Assembly: GCF_009857835.1 (NCBI RefSeq)
Contig: NZ_WWCL01000003.1
Span: 558,001-622,000 of the forward strand
DNA length: 64,000 nt
Reading direction: 5' to 3'
Source: Duganella fentianensis
Lineage (GTDB): Bacteria > Pseudomonadota > Gammaproteobacteria > Burkholderiales > Burkholderiaceae_D
The notes under the pieces are model-generated. The model searched no databases, was not told the origin of the DNA, and worked only from the letters and a program-made list of their open reading frames with translations. The translations under genes and the position numbers were made by a program. Below, one piece after another: positions 44,440 through 52,367 of the stretch (position 1 is the first letter of the stretch; each line of letters starts with the position of its first letter).

Positions 44440-45339
44440 ATGATGCCCACCACCGCCACGATGGCGCAGACCCGTGATCTGGATCTGGTGATCCGGCACG
44501 TGCTGGCAGGACTCGGCCATGGCATCCATGCAGGCCGCGAGCGCGGCGCTGGCGTGGAGTTCTCCGAATACCGTGCCTATGCGCCCGGTGATGAATGGCG
44601 CCGCGTGGACTGGAAGCTGCTGGCCCGTGCCGACCGCTACTTCATCCGCGAAGCGGAGCGTGACAGCCACGTCGCAGTCTGGCTATGGCTGGATGCGACT
44701 GCGTCCATGGCGGAACCCAGCCGCGAGATCAACGGCATCGACAAGCTGTGGTTTGCCCGTACCGTGCTGGCCTGCGTGGCGGCGATAGCCCAGCGTCAGG
44801 GCGATGCTTTCGGTCTGGTGGTGTGCAGCGGCGACAAGGTGGACTTCACGCCGGCGGCGCGCGGTCCGCGCCAGCTGCAGCGCGTGCTGGCACAGCTGAA
44901 CAAGGCGCAGCCGCTGGGTAGGCTGCCCGCCGGCGAGGTGCTGAAAGCCCATCTGCATTTTGCCCGCAGCCCTGCGGTGATGTTCGTTGCCAGCGATTTT
45001 CTGGACTGGCCTTCGCCGCTCAGCGAGGCGTTGCAGCGGCTGCGCCGCATGCACCACGATGTACGGCTGCTGACGCTGCGCACGCAGGCGGAAGTGGATG
45101 CCAGTTTCCGCGCTGGTGCTGCCTACCGTGATCCCGAACGTAGTGGCGGCCTGCATCGCCTGAGCGGTGCCGACCGTGCCAGCTACCGCGAACAGAGCCG
45201 CGCCCATTTCGATGCGGTGGCACAGGCCTGCCGTCAGAGTGACATCGTGCATAGCGTCGCGTGTATCGAACAGCCGGTGGTGGAAGTGCTGCGCGGCTGG
45301 CTGCGTGCGGCAGGCGCAAGAAGGGCCGCTAGCCGATGA
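44440..45339 (+). CDS. DUF58 (vWA-like) protein
   Basis: A 299-residue DUF58 protein, the usual MoxR partner. The family block is GIHAGRERGAGVEFSEYRAYAPGDEWRRVDWKLLAR (read in parts at about 27-64). A vWA-type metal site reads LDATASM, DxTxS in place of DxSxS, so metal binding is plausible. No membrane segment is seen, so it should be cytoplasmic with MoxR. Its stop overlaps the start of the BatA-like gene by four bases. Confidence 0.93.
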   Translation: MMPTTATMAQTRDLDLVIRHVLAGLGHGIHAGRERGAGVEFSEYRAYAPGDEWRRVDWKLLARADRYFIREAERDSHVAVWLWLDATASMAEPSREINGIDKLWFARTVLACVAAIAQRQGDAFGLVVCSGDKVDFTPAARGPRQLQRVLAQLNKAQPLGRLPAGEVLKAHLHFARSPAVMFVASDFLDWPSPLSEALQRLRRMHHDVRLLTLRTQAEVDASFRAGAAYRDPERSGGLHRLSGADRASYREQSRAHFDAVAQACRQSDIVHSVACIEQPVVEVLRGWLRAAGARRAASR

Positions 45340-46415
45340 TCTTCAGTTCCTATCCCTACTGGTGGCTGGCTTTGCCGCTGCTGTTGCTACCGTGGTGGTG
45401 GCACCGCCAGAAGCGCCAGCGCCTGACGGCAGAACCGCTGGCGACCGCGCGCTTCCTACCCGCTGCCGAGCCCCGGCAATTGCGCATCTGGCAGTGGCGT
45501 GACCGTTTGCTGCTACTGGTACGCTGCCTGATATTGATAGCGCTGCTGGCATGGCTGGCTGCCACCATCGTGCCGTGGCGTGGTGATACCGTACTGCTGG
45601 ATAATGGTGCGGACCCTGTATGGGCACAGCAGCAGATTGCTGCCGCCGGCATGGGCCACGCACAGCAACTGGCGCTGCCTGCCCAGCCTTTGCGCTGGCT
45701 GGCCGAGCATGAGCGGGAGTGGCGTGCCACGGCACGTCTGCTGATAGTCAGCCGCCATCAGCAACTGGCCATGCCCGCACGGCCGCCGCAGTTTGCCCAT
45801 GCTGTGACGGTACGCACCATGGCTAGCGCAAATAATAGCGATCGACAGCCGGTGCAGCCTGTGCTGCCAGTGCAGGAAGTGGTGCTGGCAACCACACCGG
45901 AACGCATGGCGCTGTGGCGTGCCATGTTTGCCGCGTTTGCCAGTGTCGATGCGGATCAGGGCAGGGGCCAGGGCGGGCAGACCATACGCTTTGCCGATGC
46001 GCCGGGCCCTGCAACGAGTCTGATTATCTGGGACCGGCCGGATGCGGCACCAGCCCGGTGGGCGGCGCCACACTGGTGGCTGGGAAGCGCACGCGCGAGC
46101 AGCGAAAAAGCTGAAGGGCAGAGCGTGAGCTTGCATGGCCTGCATCTGCGATATACCGATACAGTGCAAGGCCGGCGCTGGACTTCGGAAGCTTTTCCGC
46201 CGCGCGATGCCGAAGTGGCCCACGCTCTATACGAGAGCTGGCAGCAGCTACAGCCTGCGGCGGCAGTGCCGTACGGACTGACTTCGCAGCAGTGGAACGC
46301 TACGGCCGTGCCTAGTGCCAGAGCCGCCGAAGCGGAACCAGCGCGCTGGCTGGCTTATTTGCTGCTGGCGCTATTTATGATCGAACGGGTACTGAGCCAT
46401 GCGCGACGAAACTGA
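45336..46415 (+). CDS. BatA-like membrane protein with degenerate vWA region
   Basis: A 359-residue membrane protein. Residues 1-30 and 58-80 form the N-terminal helical pair typical of BatA/aerotolerance proteins (YWWLALPLLLLPWWW, LLLLVRCLILIALLAWL). The domain that follows should carry a vWA metal site, but the position reads LLDNGADPVW rather than DxSxS, so the site looks lost. A final helix (about 338-355) anchors the C terminus. In Bat operons such proteins sit in the membrane and face the periplasm. It overlaps both neighbours (4 and 17 bases), so it is translated with them. Confidence 0.85.
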   Translation: MIFSSYPYWWLALPLLLLPWWWHRQKRQRLTAEPLATARFLPAAEPRQLRIWQWRDRLLLLVRCLILIALLAWLAATIVPWRGDTVLLDNGADPVWAQQQIAAAGMGHAQQLALPAQPLRWLAEHEREWRATARLLIVSRHQQLAMPARPPQFAHAVTVRTMASANNSDRQPVQPVLPVQEVVLATTPERMALWRAMFAAFASVDADQGRGQGGQTIRFADAPGPATSLIIWDRPDAAPARWAAPHWWLGSARASSEKAEGQSVSLHGLHLRYTDTVQGRRWTSEAFPPRDAEVAHALYESWQQLQPAAAVPYGLTSQQWNATAVPSARAAEAEPARWLAYLLLALFMIERVLSHARRN

Positions 46416-48438
46416 GTTGCTGCGCCTGCGCCTGCACCGCGCCATCTTCCTGCGCCGTTTGCCAGTATGGGGGGCGCTGCTGGTGCCGCTGCTGCTCGCC
46501 CTCTGGCTGCTACCTGCTGCGCGACTGTTTGTACTGGCAGGCTTGCTGCTGGCAGCGCTGTGGGTTGTGTTTGATGCGCAGCGCTGGCGCCAGCGCGTCC
46601 ACGCGGAGTGGACCTCGTGGCTGAACGCAGCTGTTCCGGCGCTGGAGGACAGTGCGGATCTGCTGGCGATGGATGCCATTTCCGCCATCGGCCGTTTGCA
46701 GCAGCAGCGCTTGCTGGCGCGCCTGCATGCCGTGCTGGGTGTAGCGGATTATGCCGCCATTGCCCGTAGCCGCGTGCGCTGGCCAGTGCTGCCGCTACTG
46801 GCACTGGTGCTGTGGCTAATGATCGGCGGCGTAGTGCAGAGCCGCCAGTCCTCTGCCAGCATGCCATCGCTAGCGCAGCGCAGCGCCCGTGTGGCCGGCG
46901 GTGGCGAAGCCTATCTGCGCGTGGTGCCGCCTGCCTACACAGGCAGCAAACCGTTCGAAACAGTTGCGCGTGATGTGCAGATACCGCAGTACTCCGAGGT
47001 GTACTGGTGCCTCAAGGACGCAGGCAGCGTGCTGCCTGTGGTGGAGCTGGGTGACGGCAGCGTGCTGCAGCTGGGCGCCGAGTGTATTCGCCGGCGTGTC
47101 GATGAATCGCTGTTCTGGCGTTTGCGCCAGCCGGGCGCTACGCGTTACACCATACGCGTGATTCCCGATCAGGCGCCCGAGGTGACAATTGCGGAACCCA
47201 CGGAACTGATACATGTGCTGGCCCGCGATGCGCGCAGCGTGCAGATCGCCGTCAGCGCGAAAGATGATTACGCGATCAGCCGCGCCAGCCTGCATATGAC
47301 GCTGGCGCGTGGCAGCGGCGAGAATATCCGCTTCAGCGACCGCGAAGTGCCGCTGCCGCAGTCGGCCAACCCGAAAGAGCGCAGCTGGAAGAAGCAATGG
47401 AATCTGGGCGAACTGGGTATGGAGCCCGGCGACGAGCTGTATTTCTTTGTGCGGGCCAGCGACAATGCGCCCGACCATCCGCACACTACCCAGTCGCCGA
47501 CTTACACGCTGCGCTTGCCCGCACCTGAAGCGGAGAGTCTGGAGGCGACCGCGCTGCCTAGTCTGGCCAAGCCGGAAACGCTGCGTAGCCAGCGTCAGAT
47601 CATCATCGATACGGAGCAGCTGCTGGCTGATATGCAGGCCCAGACTTCCATGCCACCTGCCACGGTGCGCAGCCGTAGCGAGGCGATCGCTAGCGATCAG
47701 GCCAAGCTGCGGCTGCGCTATGGCCAGTTCCTCGGTGAGGAATCCAGCCTGTTCGGCGACGAGCACGAGAGCGAGCATGGCCACGAAGGTGGTACACCGG
47801 CAGCCGGCTTTGGCCGGGACAGTTCCATGCTCAAGGAGTTTGGCCACGCCCACGATCAGGAAGACAATGCCACCATATTCGATCCCAAGACCAAAGCAAT
47901 CCTGAAGCGGGCATTGGCTGCCATGTGGGATGCGGAGAAGTCGCTGCGCGCGATCACGCCGAAGACGGCGCTAGTGCCGGAATACAAGGCGCTGGAAGCG
48001 ATCAAGGAATTGCAGGCGGCCGAGCGGGTCTATCTGCACCGCACGGCATTCGTGCCGCCGGCGCTGAAAGAAGAGAAGCGCATGAGCGGCGATATAGTCG
48101 GTGTGCTTGGCTACAAGCGTGCGCAGGGTGCGGCCAGTGTGAGCGTGCCAGCCGAAGTGCGCGAGCTGGTACAGGCGCTGGCGCAGGATGGCGCCTTGCC
48201 TGCGCTATGGAGCAAGGCCGCACGTGAAGCGATTAGCCAGCGCATCACCGATCCGGAACAGAAGCTGGCGGCGCAGCGCGCCGTACAGGATGTACAGGAT
48301 GGCTGCATGCCATGCCGTGGTGAACTGCGCGCGTGGCTGCGCGGCACGCTGAGCGAGGCGCCCGTGCTGCTGCAGTCGCGCAGCGTGAGCGATACCGCCT
48401 TCCGTCGCGCGTGGAATGGCAAGGAGCCCGTGCAATGA
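46399..48438 (+). CDS. Large membrane-anchored DUF4175-like protein
   Basis: A 679-residue protein that I assign only loosely to DUF4175-type membrane proteins of MoxR operons. Two N-terminal helices (about 20-60) and a third (about 135-155) precede a large extracytoplasmic part. There, repeated beta-rich segments (about 170-375; GEAYLRVVPPAYTG, QAPEVTIAEPTE, DDYAISRASLHM) look Ig-like. A helical, acidic C-terminal half follows, with a His/Glu-rich stretch (DEHESEHGHEGG, about 455-466) and a late CxxC (CMPC). The first 17 bases lie inside the previous gene. It is probably a structural partner or substrate receptor of the MoxR machine. Confidence 0.72.
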   Translation: MRDETELLRLRLHRAIFLRRLPVWGALLVPLLLALWLLPAARLFVLAGLLLAALWVVFDAQRWRQRVHAEWTSWLNAAVPALEDSADLLAMDAISAIGRLQQQRLLARLHAVLGVADYAAIARSRVRWPVLPLLALVLWLMIGGVVQSRQSSASMPSLAQRSARVAGGGEAYLRVVPPAYTGSKPFETVARDVQIPQYSEVYWCLKDAGSVLPVVELGDGSVLQLGAECIRRRVDESLFWRLRQPGATRYTIRVIPDQAPEVTIAEPTELIHVLARDARSVQIAVSAKDDYAISRASLHMTLARGSGENIRFSDREVPLPQSANPKERSWKKQWNLGELGMEPGDELYFFVRASDNAPDHPHTTQSPTYTLRLPAPEAESLEATALPSLAKPETLRSQRQIIIDTEQLLADMQAQTSMPPATVRSRSEAIASDQAKLRLRYGQFLGEESSLFGDEHESEHGHEGGTPAAGFGRDSSMLKEFGHAHDQEDNATIFDPKTKAILKRALAAMWDAEKSLRAITPKTALVPEYKALEAIKELQAAERVYLHRTAFVPPALKEEKRMSGDIVGVLGYKRAQGAASVSVPAEVRELVQALAQDGALPALWSKAAREAISQRITDPEQKLAAQRAVQDVQDGCMPCRGELRAWLRGTLSEAPVLLQSRSVSDTAFRRAWNGKEPVQ

Positions 48439-50189
48439 GTGGAGCCATGATGACTGCCGTCTTTTCGTCTATCCCGCCGGGCCAGTGGCTGGTGTCGCTG
48501 GCCGTTGTGCTGGCTGGTGTGGTGAGTGCTGCGCTGTATCTGCGCAAACATCAGCAGATCAACGCAGCGCTGGTGCTGCTGGCGGCACTGGCGCTGGCGC
48601 TGACATTGGCCGGATTGCGCCTGCCTGCCGGTGCGGCAGCGCCTATCGTGATCCAGAGCGATGCGCCAGCGGCCGTCACGGCTGCGCAACTACAGCGTCT
48701 GGCATCTGCCAGCGCCGTGGAGTTGCGTGGCGATGGCTTGCGCGATGCCGAGTGGCGCGATGTGCCAGCACGTCCGCTGCAATGGGCGCCCAAGGCGGCC
48801 GAGCTGCTCTGGCTGGATTTTCCGCGCACGCTGGCGTTGGGCCGGCAGTTCACGCTGAAGGTAAGGCGTGGCGAAGCGCAGGCCGGCTGGCGGCTGCAGC
48901 TGCTGGCGGAAAACCGTCAGGTGCTGGCCGATTCCGGTCCGGCCGCGAAGGCTAGTACGACTCAGAGTGTGCAGTGGCTGCCACCGGTGGCGGAAGCCAT
49001 GGTGCTGCAGGCACGCATACTGGATGCGGCTGGCAAAGTGCAGGCGCAGGGACCGTTGCCGCTGCAGGTCAGGGTGGCGACACCCTTGCAGGTGCGCGGG
49101 CTGTTCGATGCACCGTCATTCGATGCGCGCAGCCTGAATCAGTTGCTGGTCGATGGTGGAGCACTGGTGGACTGGAATGTCACACTGGGCAAAGCCATCG
49201 CCCGTCAGGAAGCGGCACGCGAAGCTTTGACTGCGCCCAACCTGCTGTTTGCTGACGCGGCCTATATCGAACATCTGGCACCCGCCGCACGTAGTGCCTT
49301 GCTGGCGCAGGTGAGACAGGGCGTGCCGCTGGTGGTGCTGGGCGGGAATGCGGCCGACGCGGCATTGTGGCAGCGCGAATTTGGCCTGCATCTGCAAGCC
49401 CAGTCGGCCACCACGGAGCAGGAAGACATGCGCCAGTTTGCGCTGGCTGGCACGCAGCTGTCGCTGGCGCCTGCACCCTGGAATCCGGCCGGGCAGAGTG
49501 CCGGCTGGAGCGTGCTGGCACAGGATGACAGGAAGCAGCCGTGGTTGTGGCAGCGCGAACTGCAGCGCGGCCGCGTGATCTGGCTGGGGCTGACGGAATG
49601 GCACCGCTACGCCATCAGTGCGCCGCAGGCGCTGGCGGCGTGGTGGCAGGTGGCGCTGGATACGATAGCCTTGCCGAGCAAGGGCAAGCTGGCATGGCAG
49701 CTGGATGACCCTTTACCGCTGGCGGGCCTGCGCAGCGAACTGTGTGTGCAGGGCGCGCCAGCGGGCGCCATGCTGCAAGTGGAGGGTTTGCAGCAGCCCT
49801 TGCAGCGCCGCCGTGACAAGGCCGATGCGGCGTGCGCCGCAGTCTGGCCAGCGCAGACAGGCTGGTTGACCATGACGCTGGGCGGTACGCAGGAAGCGGA
49901 ACGCCTGTATGTGTATGGCTCGAATGATTGGCCTGCGTGGCAGCGTGCATTGCGGCGCGATGCCACGGCACGCTATGCGGCGCGCCACACTCCGCAGGGA
50001 ATGGCTCAGGGGCAGGCCATGGCCGCAGCGTCGCCAGCGACATCGGCGCAGCTAGCTGCGCCGGCTACGACTGCACTGCTGCCGCTAGCACCAGCTGGCC
50101 TGCTGTTCATCGCTTGCATGCTGGCGCTGTGGTGGCGCGAGCAGTTCAGTCCTGTTGCCACTGCTGCACGTAGGCCGGAGAAGGTATAA
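48435..50189 (+). CDS. Membrane protein with GATase-like domain, last gene of the MoxR operon
   Basis: A 584-residue protein with two N-terminal helices (about 14-35 and 42-62), a beta-rich region, and a segment about 215-325 resembling the glutamine-amidotransferase-like fold common in MoxR/Bat operons. Examples are LNQLLVDGGALVDWN and AQVRQGVPLVVLGGNAADA. I see no Cys-His-Glu catalytic triad. A C-terminal helix (about 547-565, LLFIACMLALWW) matches the usual topology of these proteins. I chose the ATG at 48435, which overlaps the previous stop. The end overlaps the convergent flavoprotein gene by 44 bases. Confidence 0.75.
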   Translation: MSGAMMTAVFSSIPPGQWLVSLAVVLAGVVSAALYLRKHQQINAALVLLAALALALTLAGLRLPAGAAAPIVIQSDAPAAVTAAQLQRLASASAVELRGDGLRDAEWRDVPARPLQWAPKAAELLWLDFPRTLALGRQFTLKVRRGEAQAGWRLQLLAENRQVLADSGPAAKASTTQSVQWLPPVAEAMVLQARILDAAGKVQAQGPLPLQVRVATPLQVRGLFDAPSFDARSLNQLLVDGGALVDWNVTLGKAIARQEAAREALTAPNLLFADAAYIEHLAPAARSALLAQVRQGVPLVVLGGNAADAALWQREFGLHLQAQSATTEQEDMRQFALAGTQLSLAPAPWNPAGQSAGWSVLAQDDRKQPWLWQRELQRGRVIWLGLTEWHRYAISAPQALAAWWQVALDTIALPSKGKLAWQLDDPLPLAGLRSELCVQGAPAGAMLQVEGLQQPLQRRRDKADAACAAVWPAQTGWLTMTLGGTQEAERLYVYGSNDWPAWQRALRRDATARYAARHTPQGMAQGQAMAAASPATSAQLAAPATTALLPLAPAGLLFIACMLALWWREQFSPVATAARRPEKV

Positions 50190-50802
50190 GGCAGCTCTCG
50201 TCCACTACCGGTGCCAGCGGTTTCAGCGCCAGCGGTAGTACACCGGCCCATGCGGGCTGCTGCATGTCTTCCTCGTCGTCGTCCGGGCCGCCGCTGCGGA
50301 TCTTGCAGGCTGCTTCTTCGAGGCTGATGCGCAGGATGGTGGTGGCTGCATATTCCTTGTCCGAACCGGCGCGGATTTCTGCCTGACGCCCCGGTGCCAG
50401 ATGCTCCATGAAATTTTCCAGCGCATGGTGGCGCTGTGCTTCATCGCTGACCACTTCGAAGCGGCCGTAGATCATGGCCGAGCGGTAGTTCATCGAGTGG
50501 TTGAAGGCGGAACGCGCCAGCACCAGCCCGTCGAGATGGGTAATCGTCACGCAGCATTCACTGTCCGTCAGGCGCTTGAGCATACGGCTGCCATTCGAGC
50601 CGTGGATGTACAGGTGGCTGTCTTCGCGCCAGCATGCCGTGGGAATGCAGTGTGCGCCCCTGTCATCGGCAAAAGCGACGTGGCACAGATAGGCTGCATC
50701 GACGATGGCGTGCAATGTAGCTGTGTCATAGGCGGCGTTGGTGGGGATGCGGCGGATGCGCGTGCGTTCGCTCGGTGCTGCGGCAGTTTCTGGTGTGGTC
50801 AT
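50146..50802 (-). CDS. PNPOx-like FMN-binding split-barrel protein
   Basis: A 218-residue member of the pyridoxamine-phosphate-oxidase-like flavoproteins, closest in style to the NimA/HugZ-type family. Residues about 25-150 show the split-barrel pattern (YLCHVAFADDRGAHCIPTACWRE, LYIHGSNGSRMLKRL, CCVTITHLDGLVLARSAFNHS). The C-terminal part is variable. The substrate is unknown; such proteins reduce or bind small molecules with FMN. It is divergent from a MocR-type PLP-binding regulator, a common pairing that suggests a vitamin B6 or flavin-linked function under that regulator. Start choice (50802 or 50811) is uncertain. Confidence 0.88.
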   Translation of the reverse strand: MTTPETAAAPSERTRIRRIPTNAAYDTATLHAIVDAAYLCHVAFADDRGAHCIPTACWREDSHLYIHGSNGSRMLKRLTDSECCVTITHLDGLVLARSAFNHSMNYRSAMIYGRFEVVSDEAQRHHALENFMEHLAPGRQAEIRAGSDKEYAATTILRISLEEAACKIRSGGPDDDEEDMQQPAWAGVLPLALKPLAPVVDESCLIPSPAYVQQWQQD

Positions 50803-50891
50803 AATCTCCATCCGGTTGAATTGAAGTGCCAATATAATGGAGTGATGGTTCCTTAAAAAGATCCAGAACTGTGTTATTTTTTGGAGCCACG

Positions 50892-52367
50892 ATGGACTAC
50901 TCCCTGCTTTTCAACGCCTACATCGGACAGCACGCGCAGCACGGCTGGTCGCGCCAGCGCCTGCTGCATGAATGCCTGCGCAGCGCGATCCGGCAGGGCA
51001 CGCTGACCGCGGGAACGCTGCTCGCTCCGTCGCGCGCGCTGGCCGAGGAATTGCAGGTGGCACGCAATACTGTGCTGTATGCCTACGAGCAGCTGGCTAG
51101 TGAGGGCTATGTGCACAGCGACCGGCGCGGCACGGTGGTGGCCACGGTGCCGCTGCAGGCAGCCAGTGCGCAGGTGGTGCCGCCTGCCGCGCAGGCCGGG
51201 CTGGCGCAGCGGGTGCGCAATCTGCGTACGCCGCCTACGGCCGTGCATCTGGCGGGAGCTTTTGTGCCCGGTGTGCCGGCCCTCGATCATTTTCCGCTGG
51301 CGCTGTGGCGGCGCTTGCTGGAACGCGCCTGGCGCAGCCTGACGCCGGACCAGCTTAACTATGGCGATGCGGCCGGCGAGTGGCCGCTGCGGGTGGCGGT
51401 GGCCGAGTATCTGCGCGCGGCGCGCGGGGTGGTATGCGATGCGGCGCAGGTGTTCATCACCGATGGTACGCAGAGTAGCCTCGATATGTGTCTGCGTGCG
51501 CTGGCCGATGTGGGCGATACGATCTGGATAGAGCATCCCGGTTATGCCGGTGCGCTCGCTGCGGCCCGTGGCGCCAGCCTGAATGTGAGTGGCATCGAAG
51601 TGGACGAAGAGGGCATAGCACCGCAGCCGGATGACTGGCTGCTACGTCCGCCGCGGCTGATCTACACCACCCCGTCGCATCAGTACCCTTTGGGCAGCGT
51701 GCTGAGTCTGAGCCGCCGTATTGCGCTGATCGAAGCGGCGCGCCGTGCCGGTGCGCTGATTATCGAAGACGATTACGACAGCGAATTCCGTCACGATGGG
51801 GCACCGCTGTCGGCCATGCAGGGGCTGGCCGATGATGCACCCGTGGTGTATCTGGGCACCTTCAGCAAGACCATGTTTCCGGCGCTACGCATCGGCTTCG
51901 TGGTGGTACCGGCGGCGCTGGCACCGGCCTTTGCGCAGATGCGTGCGCAATCGTCGGCGCGAGGGCGGGTGGGGGAGCAGCTGGCGCTGGCGGAGTTCCT
52001 GCAAAGCGGGCAGTTTGCGCGCCATGTGCGGCGCATGCGGCGGCTGTACCGTCAGCGGCGCGATGCACTGGTGGCGGCGCTGGAACGCCGTCTGGGCCAG
52101 CATGTGACGCTGCATGGCGTGTCGGCCGGCATGCATCTGGTGCTGTGTTTCAGGGATCAGAGCTGGAGCGATGTGGCGATCAGCCAGCGCCTGCTGGAGC
52201 AGGGCATGGTGGCAGAACCATTGAGCGCCAAGGCGACGCAGGGAAGTCTGGCCCTGCAGGGACTGGTGCTCGGCTATGCACAGGTGCCAGCCGAGCAGAT
52301 GGAAGCACTGGTGAAGCAACTGGCAGCAGCGCTGCCAGCTGTTCACGTAGCGACGGCGACTGCTTAG
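50892..52367 (+). CDS. MocR/PdxR-type GntR family regulator with aminotransferase domain
   Basis: A 491-residue regulator. The N-terminal GntR winged helix is about 15-80 (LLHECLRSAIRQGTL, LAPSRALAEELQVARNTVLYAYEQLASEGYV). A linker follows, then a fold-type I aminotransferase-like domain (about 120-480) with the PLP-lysine motif GTFSKTMFPALRIGF and the DDYDSEF aspartate. MocR proteins use PLP or an aldimine as effector rather than for catalysis. I chose ATG 50892, with GGAG 5 bases upstream. It is divergent from the flavoprotein gene across about 90 bases. Its stop codon shares bases with the stop of the convergent TonB receptor gene. Confidence 0.94.
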   Translation: MDYSLLFNAYIGQHAQHGWSRQRLLHECLRSAIRQGTLTAGTLLAPSRALAEELQVARNTVLYAYEQLASEGYVHSDRRGTVVATVPLQAASAQVVPPAAQAGLAQRVRNLRTPPTAVHLAGAFVPGVPALDHFPLALWRRLLERAWRSLTPDQLNYGDAAGEWPLRVAVAEYLRAARGVVCDAAQVFITDGTQSSLDMCLRALADVGDTIWIEHPGYAGALAAARGASLNVSGIEVDEEGIAPQPDDWLLRPPRLIYTTPSHQYPLGSVLSLSRRIALIEAARRAGALIIEDDYDSEFRHDGAPLSAMQGLADDAPVVYLGTFSKTMFPALRIGFVVVPAALAPAFAQMRAQSSARGRVGEQLALAEFLQSGQFARHVRRMRRLYRQRRDALVAALERRLGQHVTLHGVSAGMHLVLCFRDQSWSDVAISQRLLEQGMVAEPLSAKATQGSLALQGLVLGYAQVPAEQMEALVKQLAAALPAVHVATATA

